From: Mycolicibacterium cosmeticum
GTDB taxonomy: Bacteria > Actinomycetota > Actinomycetes > Mycobacteriales > Mycobacteriaceae
DNA: 64,000 bases
Reading direction: 5' to 3'
Assembly: GCF_000613185.1 (NCBI RefSeq)
Contig: NZ_CCBB010000003.1
Coordinates: 434,001 to 498,000 of the forward strand
Shown: in pieces, positions 18,785-28,313 of the stretch
How the letters are laid out: each line of letters starts with the position of its first letter
Numbering within the stretch: the first letter of the stretch is position 1
Translations under genes and position numbers: made by a program
The notes under the pieces: generated by a model
The model's database searches: none
Seen by the model: the letters and a program-made list of their open reading frames with translations, nothing else
Told to the model about the DNA's origin: nothing

Positions 18785-18886
18785 ATGGGTTCAGTCATCA
18801 AGAAGCGGCGTAAGCGCATGTCGAAGAAGAAGCACCGCAAGCTGCTTCGCCGTACACGGGTCCAGCGCAGAAAACTCGGTAAGTAG
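18785..18886 (+). CDS. Small ribosomal protein bS22 (Rv0500B-like), 33 residues
   Basis: A tiny, extremely basic protein: [10 protein letters not shown] start, about 19 of 33 residues Lys or Arg, ending KLGK. It matches the mycobacterial 30S protein bS22 (related to mitochondrial AURKAIP1), found by cryo-EM near the decoding centre of mycobacterial ribosomes. A GGAG Shine-Dalgarno lies 4-5 bases before the ATG. It is too short for routine gene calling but is conserved in this position before galE2. Confidence 0.92.
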
Positions 18887-18903
18887 TTTTTCGCGCTTCT
18901 CGG

Positions 18904-18909
18904 TAGGCT
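18904..18909 (+). promoter_or_regulatory. -10 element before galE2
   Basis: TAGGCT ends 6 bases before the ATG at 18916; there is no Shine-Dalgarno. This is the same hexamer and spacing seen at 807 and, with 7 bases, at 51441. Confidence 0.6.
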
Positions 18910-18915
18910 CGCCCG

Positions 18916-20013
18916 ATGGATGCGCAGGGATCCGGCGACAGCGGTGACACCAGGGGCACCGGAGGCTCGGCAACGGGCCCCAAGGTCGTCCTGGTCACCG
19001 GTGCGTGCCGGTTTCTCGGCGGCTACCTGACGGCGCGCCTTGCCCAGAACCCGGCGATCGATCACGTCATCGCGGTCGACGCCATCGCACCGAGCAAGGA
19101 TCTGTTGCGCCGGATGGGGCGCGCGGAGTTCGTACGCGCCGACATCCGCAACCCGTTCATCGCCAAGGTCATCCGCAACGGCAACGTCGACACCGTCGTG
19201 CATGCCGCCGCGGCGTCCTACGCGCCGCGGGCCGGTGGCCGGGCCACGCTCAAAGAGCTCAACGTCATGGGCGCGATCCAGCTGTTCGCGGCGTGCCAGA
19301 AGGCTCCGACCGTGCGACGGGTGGTGCTCAAGTCCACCTCCGAGGTCTACGGGTCCAGTGCCCGCGATCCGGTGCTGTTCACCGAGGACGAGAGTGCCCG
19401 CCGCCCACTCGGCGAGGGCTTCGCCAGGGACAGCATCGACATCGAGGGGTATGCGCGCGGCCTGGCCAGGCGCAGGCCCGATATCGCCCTGACGATCCTG
19501 CGGCTGGCCAACATGATCGGACCGGCCATGGATACCGCGCTGTCGCGGTATCTCGCGGGTCCGGTGGTGCCCTCGGTGCTCGGACACGACGCCCGGCTGC
19601 AACTGCTGCACGAGCAGGACGCGCTCGGCGCGCTGGAGCGCGCCACCATCGCCGGCCGCGCGGGCACCTTCAACATCGGCGCCTCGGGCATCATCATGAT
19701 GAGTCAGGCGATCCGGCGCTCCGGCCGGGTCGCGCTGCCGGTGCCGCGGCAGGCGCTGCAACTCGTCGACTCGCTGAGGCGCGCAACAAGTTACACTGAA
19801 CTCGATCGCGAGCAGTTGAACTACTTGAGCTATGGCCGGGTGATGGACACCGCGCGGATGCGAAACGACCTAGGCTACCTGCCCAAGTGGACCACTGTGG
19901 AGGCATTCGACGACTACGTGCGTGGTCGGGGTTTGACGCCGATCATCGACCCGAAATGGGTACGCTCAATGGAGAGCCGCGCCGTGTCTGTGGCGCAGCA
20001 ATGGGGACGGTAG
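18916..20013 (+). CDS. galE2: NAD-dependent epimerase/dehydratase (galE2, Rv0501-like)
   Basis: A 365-residue extended SDR protein. After a Gly/Ser/Thr-rich start, the cofactor site departs from the usual pattern: VLVTGACRFLGGYL (near residue 28) in place of TGxxGxxG. STSEVYG (near 137) gives the catalytic Ser region. The YxxxK Tyr is expected near ISIDIEGYARGLA-type residues; here Lys is replaced, so UDP-galactose epimerase activity is uncertain. Annotation as galE2 follows M. tuberculosis Rv0501. Confidence 0.82.
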   Translation: MDAQGSGDSGDTRGTGGSATGPKVVLVTGACRFLGGYLTARLAQNPAIDHVIAVDAIAPSKDLLRRMGRAEFVRADIRNPFIAKVIRNGNVDTVVHAAAASYAPRAGGRATLKELNVMGAIQLFAACQKAPTVRRVVLKSTSEVYGSSARDPVLFTEDESARRPLGEGFARDSIDIEGYARGLARRRPDIALTILRLANMIGPAMDTALSRYLAGPVVPSVLGHDARLQLLHEQDALGALERATIAGRAGTFNIGASGIIMMSQAIRRSGRVALPVPRQALQLVDSLRRATSYTELDREQLNYLSYGRVMDTARMRNDLGYLPKWTTVEAFDDYVRGRGLTPIIDPKWVRSMESRAVSVAQQWGR

Positions 20014-20056
20014 CGGCAGGTCGGGCACTCCAACGGGGCGGGGAGAAGGTGGCGAC

Positions 20057-21121
20057 GTGGCGGGTGAATCAAAAGCCAAAGTGATTCCGCTGCACTCGAA
20101 TTCGGGCCGGTCCGCGGCCGCGCAGCGCCGGGCCGCGCAGCGTGCGGACAGCGTGCGCCGACATCCGTCCCTGCTCACCGATCCGGGTACCCGCGCCTCC
20201 GCCGAGCAGATCGCCGCGGTGGTGCGCGAGATCGACCAGCACCGCGGCGCCGGCGCGGGAGATGAGCAGGACACCCCCAACGAGCTGTGCAAGGCCATCA
20301 CCGCCATCGCCGATTTCGCCGTGAAGCGGATGACCGGTGACTACACGGTCGACGAGTTCGGCTTCGACCCGCACCTGACCAATGCGGTGGTAATGCCAAT
20401 GCTGCGAGTGCTTTTCACGTCGTGGTTCCGGGTTGAGGTCAGCGGGATCGAAAACCTCCCGCGCGAGGGCGCCGCGCTGATCGTGGCCAACCACGCCGGT
20501 GTGCTGCCCTTCGACGGGCTGATGGCCTCGGTCGCCGTGCACGATCACCATCCGCTGCACCGGGACCTGCGGCTGCTGGCCGCCGACCTGGTGTTCGACC
20601 TCCCGGTGGTCGGTCAGGCCGCGCGCAAGGCCGGCCACACCGTCGCCTGCACCTCCGACGCGCACCGGCTGCTGGCCGCCGGTGAACTCACGGCGGTGTT
20701 CCCCGAGGGTTTCAAGGGCCTCGGCAAGCCCTTCAAGGACCGCTACAAACTGCAGCGCTTCGGTCGCGGCGGGTTCGTCTCGGCGGCGCTGCGGGCCCAG
20801 GTGCCCATCGTGCCGTGCTCCATCGTCGGCTCCGAGGAGATCTACCCCAAGATCGGCGACATCAAGTTGCTGGCCCGGCTGTTCGGGCTGCCCTACTTCC
20901 CGGTCACGCCACTGTTCCCGCTGGCCGGGCCGCTCGGTGTGGTGCCGCTGCCGTCGAAATGGCATATCCAGTTCGGTGAGCCCATCCCCACCGCGGACTA
21001 CGACGAGTCGGCGGCCGAGGACCCGATGGTCACGTTCGAGCTGACCGACCACGTGCGCGAGACCATCCAGCACACCCTGTACCAGCTGCTGGCGGCCCGG
21101 CGGAACACCTTCCTGGGCTAG
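20057..21121 (+). CDS. PlsC-type acyltransferase (Rv0502-like)
   Basis: A 354-residue 1-acylglycerol-3-phosphate acyltransferase-like protein. The catalytic HX4D motif reads NHAGVLPFD (near residue 145) and the acceptor-binding motif is FPEGFKG (near 216). A Lys/Arg-rich N terminus of about 50 residues precedes a conserved segment and the acyltransferase domain. It likely acylates a glycerophospholipid or glycolipid at the inner membrane. GTG start 43 bases after galE2, with GGGGAGAAGG upstream. The cyclopropane synthase gene cmaA2, next in M. tuberculosis, is missing. Confidence 0.85.
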   Translation: MAGESKAKVIPLHSNSGRSAAAQRRAAQRADSVRRHPSLLTDPGTRASAEQIAAVVREIDQHRGAGAGDEQDTPNELCKAITAIADFAVKRMTGDYTVDEFGFDPHLTNAVVMPMLRVLFTSWFRVEVSGIENLPREGAALIVANHAGVLPFDGLMASVAVHDHHPLHRDLRLLAADLVFDLPVVGQAARKAGHTVACTSDAHRLLAAGELTAVFPEGFKGLGKPFKDRYKLQRFGRGGFVSAALRAQVPIVPCSIVGSEEIYPKIGDIKLLARLFGLPYFPVTPLFPLAGPLGVVPLPSKWHIQFGEPIPTADYDESAAEDPMVTFELTDHVRETIQHTLYQLLAARRNTFLG

Positions 21122-21143
21122 AACTTCTGGCTGGACGTTGTGG

Positions 21144-21641
21144 CTAGGACTTCTGGCTCGCGACCATCTTCGCGATCGCGGCGTCGCGGGCGGCGGCGAT
21201 CTGCGCGCTGACCTCGTTGGCCTCGTCGATCTGGGCCTCACCCAACATGGTCACGATGCTGGTGGCCACCGGCGCGCCGGCATCGTCGGTCACCTCGGCG
21301 CGGACCTCGCAGATCACCGTGCCGTGGGACTCGATCACCGAATCCAGGTAGGAGTCGAACCACAGCTTGTCGCCGACCTTGATCGGCCGGTGGAAGATCA
21401 GCTTCTGGTCGCGGTGCAGCACCCGCTCCAGGTTGATCGGCACGTCGAAGTTCTCGAAGAGATCGAGTTGCACCCGGCGCCCGGCCACCGCCAGGAAGGT
21501 CAGCGATGCGACGGTCCCGTCCTGGTGCGCGGGGTGCTCGTCCTTGACGGCGCTCGCGAACTCCCGGATCTTCTCCCGGCCCACCTCGAAGTAATCGGGG
21601 TAGCGGTAGTGGGTTCCGATGATGTCGTCCGCAAGGCCCAT
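21144..21641 (-). CDS. FAS1-like dehydratase/hotdog protein (UPF0336, Rv0504c-like)
   Basis: A 165-residue single hotdog-fold protein of the FAS1-like dehydratase family that includes the HadA/HadC subunits of the mycolic acid dehydratase. The N terminus [21 protein letters not shown] and the segment [19 protein letters not shown] match that family. The catalytic HxxxxGxxxxH-type residues of the HadB partner are not seen, as expected for the non-catalytic subunit type. It is transcribed with the upstream HAD phosphatase gene (14-base gap). Confidence 0.83.
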   Translation of the reverse strand: MGLADDIIGTHYRYPDYFEVGREKIREFASAVKDEHPAHQDGTVASLTFLAVAGRRVQLDLFENFDVPINLERVLHRDQKLIFHRPIKVGDKLWFDSYLDSVIESHGTVICEVRAEVTDDAGAPVATSIVTMLGEAQIDEANEVSAQIAAARDAAIAKMVASQKS

Positions 21642-21655
21642 GGCGGGAGAGCCTA

Positions 21656-22525
21656 TCAGCGGCGACGGGACGCAACCGCGGCCAGCGCCCCGCCCACCGC
21701 ACCCAGGGCCAGCGCGGATGGCACCCCGATCCGGGCCGCCTTGCGCGCGGTGCGGAAGTCGCGGATCTCCCAGCCCCGCTCCCTGGCAACGTCGCGCAGC
21801 GCGGCATCGGGGTTGATCGCCACCGCGGTGCCCACCAGCGACAGCATCGGCACGTCGTTGAAACTGTCCGAGTACGCCGTGCAGCGACGCAGGTTCAGGC
21901 CCTCCCGGATGGCCAGCGCGCGGACGGCGTGCGCCTTGCCGCTGCCGTGCAGGATGTCGCCCACCAGCCGGCCGGTGAACACCCCGTCGACCGATTCGGC
22001 GACGGTGCCCAGCGCGCCGGTCAGCCCCAGCCGCTCGGCGATGGTCGCCGCCAGCTCGTACGGGGTGGCGGTGACCAGCCACACCTGCTGGCCGGCGTCC
22101 AGGTGCATCTGGGCCAGCGCCCTGGTGCCCGGCCAGATCTTGTCGGCGATGATCTCGTCGTAGATCTGTTCGCCCAGCTCCGCCAGTTCGGCGGTGGAGC
22201 GGCCCTCGATGAAGGCCAGCGCCTTGCGCCGGCCGGCCGCGACGTCGTCGCTGTTCTCCTTGCCGGTGAACTGGAACTTGGCCTGCGCGTAGATGATTCC
22301 GAGGATGTCCCGGTAGGTGAAGTACTTGCGGGCGGCCAGCCCGCGCGCGAAATGCACCAGCGACGAGCCGTGCACCAGGGTGTTGTCGACGTCGAAGAAC
22401 GCGGCCGCGGTCAGATCCGGCGGCGGCGGTGGGGGCGGCGTGGTGGCCGCTTCCGCACTGGCCTCGCCAGCGATCAGATCGCTTTCGACCCCGTCGATAT
22501 CGGCGGCACCGGACTCGGACACCAC
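21656..22525 (-). CDS. serB1: HAD-family phosphatase, SerB1-like (Rv0505c-like)
   Basis: A 289-residue haloacid dehalogenase-type phosphatase. The catalytic motif I is [11 protein letters not shown] (near residue 43), motif II lies in VTATPYELA, and motif III/IV in [11 protein letters not shown]. It belongs to the HAD-IB group annotated as phosphoserine phosphatase-like; members also include lysophosphatidic acid phosphatases, so serine synthesis is not certain. A Pro-rich linker (residues 29-36) and a C-terminal hydrophobic segment suggest membrane association. GTG codons at 22525 and 22522 are both possible; the second lies exactly 6 bases after a TAGGGT -10 box. Confidence 0.83.
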   Translation of the reverse strand: MVSESGAADIDGVESDLIAGEASAEAATTPPPPPPPDLTAAAFFDVDNTLVHGSSLVHFARGLAARKYFTYRDILGIIYAQAKFQFTGKENSDDVAAGRRKALAFIEGRSTAELAELGEQIYDEIIADKIWPGTRALAQMHLDAGQQVWLVTATPYELAATIAERLGLTGALGTVAESVDGVFTGRLVGDILHGSGKAHAVRALAIREGLNLRRCTAYSDSFNDVPMLSLVGTAVAINPDAALRDVARERGWEIRDFRTARKAARIGVPSALALGAVGGALAAVASRRR

Positions 22526-22528
22526 ACA

Positions 22529-22539
22529 ACCCTAATACT
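22529..22539. promoter_or_regulatory. Interlocked divergent -10 boxes (serB1 and glutaredoxin-like gene)
   Basis: TAGGGT on the minus strand (22534-22529) and AATACT on the plus strand (22534-22539) share one base. Each is 6 bases from a start codon (GTG 22522, ATG 22546). With only 23 bases between the two start codons, each promoter's upstream elements must lie in the other gene. Confidence 0.6.
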
Positions 22540-22545
22540 GGACGC

Positions 22546-22803
22546 ATGGACCATCGGGTTGTGCTGCTCACCCGCGCGGGTTGCAGCATCTGCGAGCGCG
22601 CCGCGCGGACGCTGGCGGAGTTGGCCGACGAGCTGAACTTCACCTGGGCGGCAACCGATGTCGACGTGGCCGCCGCGGCCGGAGAACCGCAGCTGCGGGC
22701 CGAGTTCGGCGACCGGGTGCCGGTGGTGCTGCTCGACGGCGTCGAGCACAGCTACTGGGAGGTCGACGAGCAGCGCCTGCGCGCCGATATCGCGGGGGCC
22801 TGA
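22546..22803 (+). CDS. Glutaredoxin-like small protein (Rv0508-like)
   Basis: An 85-residue thioredoxin-fold protein of the glutaredoxin 2/DUF836 type. The redox motif is CSIC at residues 13-16 (AGCSICERA), and the cis-Pro lies in RVPVVLLDG near residue 64. It may serve as a mycothiol- or thioredoxin-linked reductant. It lies upstream of hemA, as in M. tuberculosis, but the mmpS2/mmpL2 pair usually next to serB1 is absent. Confidence 0.85.
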   Translation: MDHRVVLLTRAGCSICERAARTLAELADELNFTWAATDVDVAAAAGEPQLRAEFGDRVPVVLLDGVEHSYWEVDEQRLRADIAGA

Positions 22804-22821
22804 ACGAGCCGGGAACCGGCC

Positions 22822-22835
22822 CTGAACCGGTTCAG
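22822..22835. promoter_or_regulatory. Perfect 14-bp palindrome upstream of hemA
   Basis: CTGAACCGGTTCAG is an exact palindrome lying 19 bases after the glutaredoxin-like stop and about 120 bases before hemA. It could be a dimeric repressor site or part of transcription termination. No T-run follows. Confidence 0.45.
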
Positions 22836-22881
22836 CAAATTTGGTAGCACGGCTGGTAAACGGCTACTTTGGAGCCCGACC

Positions 22882-22932
22882 GGGCGAGCGAGGCGACGGC
22901 GTGAAAACCGTCCTGGGCGAGCGAAGCGACGG
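22882..22932 (+). repeat. Two direct copies of an 18-bp GC-rich unit
   Basis: GGGCGAGCGAGGCGACGG at 22882-22899 recurs as GGGCGAGCGAAGCGACGG at 22915-22932, with one mismatch and a 33-base period (about three helical turns). It lies in the 152-base region before hemA. GCGAGCGAAGCGA-type words are known as dispersed small repeats in mycobacterial genomes. Confidence 0.7.
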
Positions 22933-22955
22933 GGAGAAGACCAGGTGATGATGCC

Positions 22956-24308
22956 GTGAGCGTCCTGCTATTCGGGGTGTCGCACCGCAGTGCGCCGGTC
23001 TCCGTGCTCGAACAGCTGAGCACCGACGAGTCCGATCAGGCCAAGATCATCGACCAGGTGCTGCAGTCCTCGCTGGTCACCGAGGCCATGGTGCTGTCGA
23101 CCTGCAACCGGGTCGAGGTCTACGCGGTGGTCGAGGCGTTCCACGGCGGCCTGTCGGTGATCGGCCAGGTGCTCTCCGAGCATTCCGGGATGGGCCTGCA
23201 GGACCTCACCAAGTACGCCTACGTGCGCTATGCCGAGGCCGCCGTCGAGCACCTGTTCGCCGTGACCAGCGGCCTGGACTCGCTGGTGCTCGGGGAACAG
23301 CAGGTGCTGGGCCAGGTGCGCCGGGCCTACGCCGCCGCCGAGGCCAACCACACCGTCGGCCGCACCTTGCACGAACTGTCCCAGCGCGCGCTGTCGGTCG
23401 GTAAGCGGGTGCACTCGGAAACCGGGATCGACAGCGCGGGCGCCTCGGTGGTCTCGGTGTCGCTGGACATGGCCGAGAAGCGGGTGGGCTCGCTGGCCGG
23501 CCGGACGGCCGTCGTGATCGGCGCCGGCTCGATGGGCGCCCTGGCCGCCAAGCACCTGGTGCGCGCCGGGGTGGAGCGCGTCGAGGTGGTCAACCGGTCG
23601 CTGCCCAGGGCCCGCCGGCTGGCCGCGAACATCGCCGAACTCGGGGTGCCTGCGCACGCGCATGCACTCGACGACATCTCCTCGGTGCTGGCCGACGCCG
23701 ACATCGTGATGAGCAGCACGGGCGCGGTGCGCCCGGTGGTGTCGCTGGCCGATGTGCACCACGCACTGGCGCGGCGTGACAACGGGGGTGCCGGCCGACC
23801 GCTGGTGATCTGTGACCTCGGCATGCCCCGCGATGTCGACCTGGCCGTCGCCGGCCTGCCCGGCGTGCACGTCATCGACATGGACCGCATCCAGCGCGAG
23901 CCGGCGGCCAAGGGCGCCGCGTCCGACGCCGAAGCGGCCCGCGCCATCGTCGCCCACGAGGTTGCCCAGTACCTGGCCGGCCAGCGGATGGCCGAGGTCA
24001 CCCCGACCGTGACGGCGCTGCGGCAGCGCGCCGCCGACGTCGTCGAGGCCGAATTGCTGCGGCTGGACAACCGGCTGCCCGGCCTGGACGCGGCGCACCG
24101 CGACGAGGTCGCGCGCACCGTCCGCCGCGTCGTCGACAAGCTGCTGCACGCCCCGACGGTGCGGGTCAAACAACTCGCCGGCGCACCCGGCGGGGACAGC
24201 TACGCAGAGGCCCTCCGCGAACTGTTCGAGCTCGACCCGCAGGCCGTCGACGCGGTGTCGGGTGGCGAATTGCCGCTGATCGCAACCGAAAACGACAAGC
24301 CCGAGTGA
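22956..24308 (+). CDS. hemA: Glutamyl-tRNA reductase
   Basis: A 450-residue enzyme that reduces glutamyl-tRNA to glutamate-1-semialdehyde, the committed step of C5-pathway heme and cobalamin synthesis. The nucleophile Cys50 lies in [11 protein letters not shown], the NADPH domain carries [12 protein letters not shown] (near residue 182), and a long dimerisation helix forms the C terminus. GTG start. It is the first gene of hemA-hemC-hemD-hemB, with overlaps throughout. The 152-base upstream region carries a palindrome and short repeats that may be regulatory. Confidence 0.96.
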   Translation: MSVLLFGVSHRSAPVSVLEQLSTDESDQAKIIDQVLQSSLVTEAMVLSTCNRVEVYAVVEAFHGGLSVIGQVLSEHSGMGLQDLTKYAYVRYAEAAVEHLFAVTSGLDSLVLGEQQVLGQVRRAYAAAEANHTVGRTLHELSQRALSVGKRVHSETGIDSAGASVVSVSLDMAEKRVGSLAGRTAVVIGAGSMGALAAKHLVRAGVERVEVVNRSLPRARRLAANIAELGVPAHAHALDDISSVLADADIVMSSTGAVRPVVSLADVHHALARRDNGGAGRPLVICDLGMPRDVDLAVAGLPGVHVIDMDRIQREPAAKGAASDAEAARAIVAHEVAQYLAGQRMAEVTPTVTALRQRAADVVEAELLRLDNRLPGLDAAHRDEVARTVRRVVDKLLHAPTVRVKQLAGAPGGDSYAEALRELFELDPQAVDAVSGGELPLIATENDKPE

Positions 24309-25240
24309 TCCGAATCGGCACCCGTGGCAGCCTGCTGGCGACCACTCAAGCGGGCGGTGTCCGCGACGCCCTGATCGCCTCGGGGCACCCCGCAGAACTG
24401 GTCATCATCAGCACCGAGGGTGACCGCAATCAGGGACCCATCGCCGAGATCGGGGTGGGCGTGTTCACCGCGGCGCTGCGCGAAGCCGTCGACGACGGGC
24501 GGGTCGACATGGCGGTGCACTCGTACAAGGATTTGCCGACGGCCCCCGACGAGCGCTTCGTGATCGCCGCGATCCCGCGGCGCGAAGACCCGCGCGACGC
24601 TCTGGTGGCCCGCGACGGGATGGTGCTGGGGGAGTTGCCACCGGGCTCGGTCATCGGCACCTCGAGCCCGCGACGGGCCGCACAGCTTAGAGCACTGGGT
24701 CTCGGTTTGGAAATCCGCCCCCTACGAGGCAACCTAGACACCAGGTTGAACAGGGTAAGTAGCGGTGATCTCGACGGCATCGTCGTCGCCCGGGCGGGTC
24801 TCGCCCGCATCGGACGACTCGGTGATGTCTCCGAGTCCCTGGAACCGGTGCAGATGTTGCCGGCACCGGCTCAGGGCGCGCTCGCGGTGGAGTGCCGCGC
24901 ACGCGACACGGACCTTGCCGCGGTGCTGGCGGAGTTGGACGACCCCGACACCCGCGCAGCGGTCACCGCCGAACGAGCCCTGCTCGCCGAACTGGAGGCG
25001 GGGTGTTCCGCGCCGGTGGGTGCGATCGCGGAAGTGGTCGAGTCCATCGACGAGGAGGGCCGGGTCTTCGAGGAGCTGTCGCTGCGCGGTTGCGTGGCGG
25101 CGCTGGACGGATCCGACGTGATCCGTGCGTCCGGTATCGGTTCGCCCGATCGGGCCCGGGAGCTGGGGCTCTCGGTGGCCGCGGAGCTGTTCGAGCTGGG
25201 TGCACGAGACGTGTTGGCAATTGAGCGGAGTGACAGATGA
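24305..25240 (+). CDS. hemC: Porphobilinogen deaminase (hydroxymethylbilane synthase)
   Basis: A 311-residue enzyme that polymerises four porphobilinogens to hydroxymethylbilane. Conserved parts include [14 protein letters not shown], the active site loop [17 protein letters not shown], and the dipyrromethane cofactor Cys234 in [10 protein letters not shown]. The GTG start overlaps the hemA stop (GTGA) and the hemC stop overlaps the hemD start (ATGA). Confidence 0.96.
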   Translation: MIRIGTRGSLLATTQAGGVRDALIASGHPAELVIISTEGDRNQGPIAEIGVGVFTAALREAVDDGRVDMAVHSYKDLPTAPDERFVIAAIPRREDPRDALVARDGMVLGELPPGSVIGTSSPRRAAQLRALGLGLEIRPLRGNLDTRLNRVSSGDLDGIVVARAGLARIGRLGDVSESLEPVQMLPAPAQGALAVECRARDTDLAAVLAELDDPDTRAAVTAERALLAELEAGCSAPVGAIAEVVESIDEEGRVFEELSLRGCVAALDGSDVIRASGIGSPDRARELGLSVAAELFELGARDVLAIERSDR

Positions 25241-26904
25241 CTGGGCACGCAGGGACCCGAGGCCGCAAGACCAAGCCGGGCCGCATCACGTTTGTGGGGT
25301 CCGGTCCAGGGGACCCCGGGCTGCTGACCAGCCGGGCGCGCGCGGTGCTGGCCAACGCCGCGCTGGTGTTCACCGATCCGGACGTGCCCGACGCGGTGCT
25401 GGCGCTGGTCGGCTCCGAGCTGCCGCCGCCGTCCGGACCGCAGCCCGAGGAGGCTACCCCGGCCGACGGTGCCGCCGACGCGGCGGCCCCGGTCATCCCG
25501 GGTGGCCCCGATGTGCGGCCGGCGCTGGGCGACGCCGCCGAGGTCGCCAAGACCCTGGCCAACGAGGCTCGGCACGGTGTCGACGTGGTCCGGCTGGTGG
25601 CCGGCGACCCGCTGTCGGTCGACTCGGTGATCACCGAGGTGAACACGCTGGCCCGCACCCACCTGAATTTCGAGATCGTGCCCGGCCTGCCGGACACCAC
25701 CGCGGTGCCGACCTACGCGGGGCTGCCGCTCGGGTCGTCGCACACCGTCGCCGACGTGCGCGGTGACGTGGACTGGGCGGCGCTGGCCGCCGCGCCGGGT
25801 CCGCTGATCCTGCACGCCACGGCCTCGCACCTGCCCGACGCCGCGCGCACGCTCATCGAGTACGGGCTGGCCGACAGCACGCCTGCGGTGGTCACCTCGC
25901 ACGGCACCACCTGCCAGCAGCATTCGGTCGAGACCACGCTTGCGGGCTTGGGGGACAAGACAATTCAGCAGGCCGCCGAGATCCCGGTGGGTACCCCCGG
26001 CTCGCTGGCCGGGCCGCTGGTGGTCACCATCGGCAAGACCGTCGCCAACCGCGCCAAGCTGAACTGGTGGGAGAGCCGGGCGCTGTACGGCTGGACCGTG
26101 CTGGTGCCGCGCACCAAGGACCAGGCCGGTGAGATGAGCGAGAAGCTGGTCGGCCACGGTGCGTTGCCGGTCGAGGTGCCCACCATCGCCGTCGAGCCGC
26201 CCCGCAGCCCGGCCCAGATGGAAAGGGCCGTCAAGGGTTTGGTGGACGGCCGGTTCCAGTGGGTGGTCTTCACCTCCACCAACGCCGTGCGGGCGGTGTG
26301 GGACAAGTTCAACGAGTTCGGTCTGGACGCGCGGGCATTCTCGGGTGTCAAGATCGCCTGCGTCGGCCAGGCCACCGCGGACCGGGTGCGCGCGTTCGGC
26401 ATCAACCCCGAGCTGGTGCCCGTCGGTGAGCAGTCCTCGCTGGGCCTGCTCGACGAATTCCCGGAGTACGACGACATCTTCGACCCGGTGAACCGGGTGC
26501 TGCTGCCGCGCGCCGACATCGCCACCGAGACGCTGGCCGAGGGTCTGCGCGAGCGCGGCTGGGAGATCGAGGACGTGACCGCCTACCGGACGGTGCGTGC
26601 CGCTCCGCCGCCGGCGCACACCCGGGAGATGATCAAGACCGGCGGGTTCGACGCGGTCTGCTTCACCTCCAGCTCCACGGTGCGCAACCTGGTGGGTATC
26701 GCCGGTAAGCCGCACGCCCGGACCATCGTGGCCTGCATCGGCCCCAAGACCGCCGAGACCGCGGCGGAATTCGGCCTGCGGGTGGACGTGCAGCCCGAGA
26801 CCGCGGCCGTCGGTCCGCTGGTCGAGGCGCTGGCCGAGCACGCGGCCCGGTTGCGCGCCGAGGGGGCGCTGCCGCCGCCGCGCAAGAAGAGCCGCCGGCG
26901 CTAG
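25237..26904 (+). CDS. hemD: Fused uroporphyrinogen-III C-methyltransferase / uroporphyrinogen-III synthase
   Basis: A 555-residue two-domain protein. Residues 12-270 match the SUMT/CobA methyltransferase fold ([18 protein letters not shown], then VRLVAGDPL), which leads to siroheme and cobalamin. Residues about 285-545 match HemD, which cyclises hydroxymethylbilane. An acidic, Pro/Ala-rich insert of about 40 residues interrupts the methyltransferase domain near residue 65, and the SUMT motifs downstream are degenerate, so methyltransferase activity is not assured. This fusion is usual in actinobacteria (Rv0511). A basic tail (KKSRRR) ends the protein. Confidence 0.92.
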   Translation: MTGHAGTRGRKTKPGRITFVGSGPGDPGLLTSRARAVLANAALVFTDPDVPDAVLALVGSELPPPSGPQPEEATPADGAADAAAPVIPGGPDVRPALGDAAEVAKTLANEARHGVDVVRLVAGDPLSVDSVITEVNTLARTHLNFEIVPGLPDTTAVPTYAGLPLGSSHTVADVRGDVDWAALAAAPGPLILHATASHLPDAARTLIEYGLADSTPAVVTSHGTTCQQHSVETTLAGLGDKTIQQAAEIPVGTPGSLAGPLVVTIGKTVANRAKLNWWESRALYGWTVLVPRTKDQAGEMSEKLVGHGALPVEVPTIAVEPPRSPAQMERAVKGLVDGRFQWVVFTSTNAVRAVWDKFNEFGLDARAFSGVKIACVGQATADRVRAFGINPELVPVGEQSSLGLLDEFPEYDDIFDPVNRVLLPRADIATETLAEGLRERGWEIEDVTAYRTVRAAPPPAHTREMIKTGGFDAVCFTSSSTVRNLVGIAGKPHARTIVACIGPKTAETAAEFGLRVDVQPETAAVGPLVEALAEHAARLRAEGALPPPRKKSRRR

Positions 26905-27885
26905 ATGGCTTTCCCGCGCCACCGACCCCGCCGCCTGCGGTCCACCCCGGCCATGCGCCGGCTGGTGGCGCAGACGTCGTTGGAGCCACGGCATCTGGTG
27001 CTGCCGATGTTCGTCGCCGACGGCATCGACGACCCGCGTGAGATCTCCTCGATGCCCGGTGTGTACCAGCACACCCGTGACTCGCTGCGCCGCGCCGCCG
27101 CCGATGCGGTGGCCGCCGGGGTGGGTGGGTTGATGCTGTTCGGCGTGCCGCGCGACGAGGACAAGGATGCGACCGGCTCGGCCGGCGTCGACCCCGAGGG
27201 CATCCTGAACGTGGCGCTGCGTGACCTGACCGCCGACCTCGGTGATGCCACCGTGCTGATGGCCGATACCTGCCTGGACGAGTTCACCGCGCACGGGCAC
27301 TGCGGCATCGTCGACGCCCGCGGCCGGGTGGACAATGACGCCACCAACGATCGCTACGTGGAACTGGCTGTGGCCCAAGCACATTCGGGCGCCCAGGTGG
27401 TGGGGCCGAGCGGCATGATGGACGGCCAGGTGGCGGCCATCCGCGACGGGCTGGATGCGGCCGGGCACACCGACGTCGCCATCATGGCCTATGCGGCGAA
27501 GTTCGCCTCCGCGTTCTACGGACCGTTCCGGGAGGCGGTGTCCTCCAGCCTGGTCGGTGACCGCCGCACCTATCAGCAGGACCCCGGCAACGCCCGCGAG
27601 GCCGTGCACGAGATCGAGCTCGACATCGACGAGGGCGCGGACATGATCATGGTCAAGCCCGCGATGAGCTATCTGGACGTGGTGCGCGCCGCCGCGGACA
27701 TCTCGCCGGTGCCGGTGGCCGCGTACCAGATCTCCGGCGAGTACGCGATGATCTGCGCCGCCGCCGCCAACGGCTGGATCGACCTGCGGGCCTCGGCCCT
27801 GGAGTCGCTGATCGGGATCCGGCGCGCCGGCGCGGACATCGTGCTCACCTACTGGGCGGCCGACGTCGCCGGCTGGTTGGCGTGA
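26905..27885 (+). CDS. hemB: Delta-aminolevulinic acid dehydratase (porphobilinogen synthase)
   Basis: A 326-residue enzyme that condenses two 5-aminolevulinates to porphobilinogen. The two Schiff-base lysines are Lys199 (AYAAKFASAFYGP) and Lys251 (MVKPAMSYLD). The metal loop reads DTCLDEFTAHGHCG: one Cys of the classical zinc triad (CxCx8C) is replaced by Asp, pointing to the partly zinc-independent, magnesium-dependent type. The ATG follows the hemD stop with no gap. Confidence 0.95.
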   Translation: MAFPRHRPRRLRSTPAMRRLVAQTSLEPRHLVLPMFVADGIDDPREISSMPGVYQHTRDSLRRAAADAVAAGVGGLMLFGVPRDEDKDATGSAGVDPEGILNVALRDLTADLGDATVLMADTCLDEFTAHGHCGIVDARGRVDNDATNDRYVELAVAQAHSGAQVVGPSGMMDGQVAAIRDGLDAAGHTDVAIMAYAAKFASAFYGPFREAVSSSLVGDRRTYQQDPGNAREAVHEIELDIDEGADMIMVKPAMSYLDVVRAAADISPVPVAAYQISGEYAMICAAAANGWIDLRASALESLIGIRRAGADIVLTYWAADVAGWLA

Positions 27886-28301
27886 CCGAACCCGAACAGC
27901 CCGCCGGTCGCCCGGTCGACGTCGACACCGGATTCTGGCTCTGGATGACGGCGCTGCCGTTGATGGTGATCGGCCACGTCATCGACGCCGTGACGGCGCC
28001 GACGCCGAAATCGGTGCCGGCGGTCGCGTACGCGTTCACGGGGCTGTTCCTGGTGATCGCCGCCGCGCTGGTGGTCACCTTCGCGGTGCTGATGCGGGCC
28101 GGTTACCGGTGGGCGCGCACCCTGCTCACCGCGGGCGGCCTGACCGCCGTGGTGTATTCGCTGACCAGCCTGTTCACCGTGGAGCGCGGGCCCGTGGCCG
28201 CCCTGGCCTACGCGGCCTGCTCGATCGTCGGATCGGTGCTGATCGTGGGCGGGGTGTACTTGCTGCACCGCCGGGACAGCCACGAGTACCTCACCCGCTA
28301 G
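27882..28301 (+). CDS. Four-helix membrane protein (hem operon tail)
   Basis: A 139-residue protein with four hydrophobic helices (about residues 19-38, 48-72, 82-100 and 108-126) and short charged ends. GTG start overlapping the hemB stop (GTGA), so it is translated with hemB. Its position corresponds to the unassigned membrane proteins after hemB in M. tuberculosis (Rv0513 region). No family-specific motif is recognised, and a link to heme handling rests on position only. Confidence 0.72.
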   Translation: MTEPEQPAGRPVDVDTGFWLWMTALPLMVIGHVIDAVTAPTPKSVPAVAYAFTGLFLVIAAALVVTFAVLMRAGYRWARTLLTAGGLTAVVYSLTSLFTVERGPVAALAYAACSIVGSVLIVGGVYLLHRRDSHEYLTR

Positions 28302-28313
28302 GCTGGCCCGACC

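Noticed and set aside
24871..27609. A 912-codon open frame on the minus strand across hemC, hemD and hemB.
   Set aside because: It is the complement of three well-supported hem genes in a GC-rich genome; the product is His/Arg/Gly-rich low complexity with no domain.
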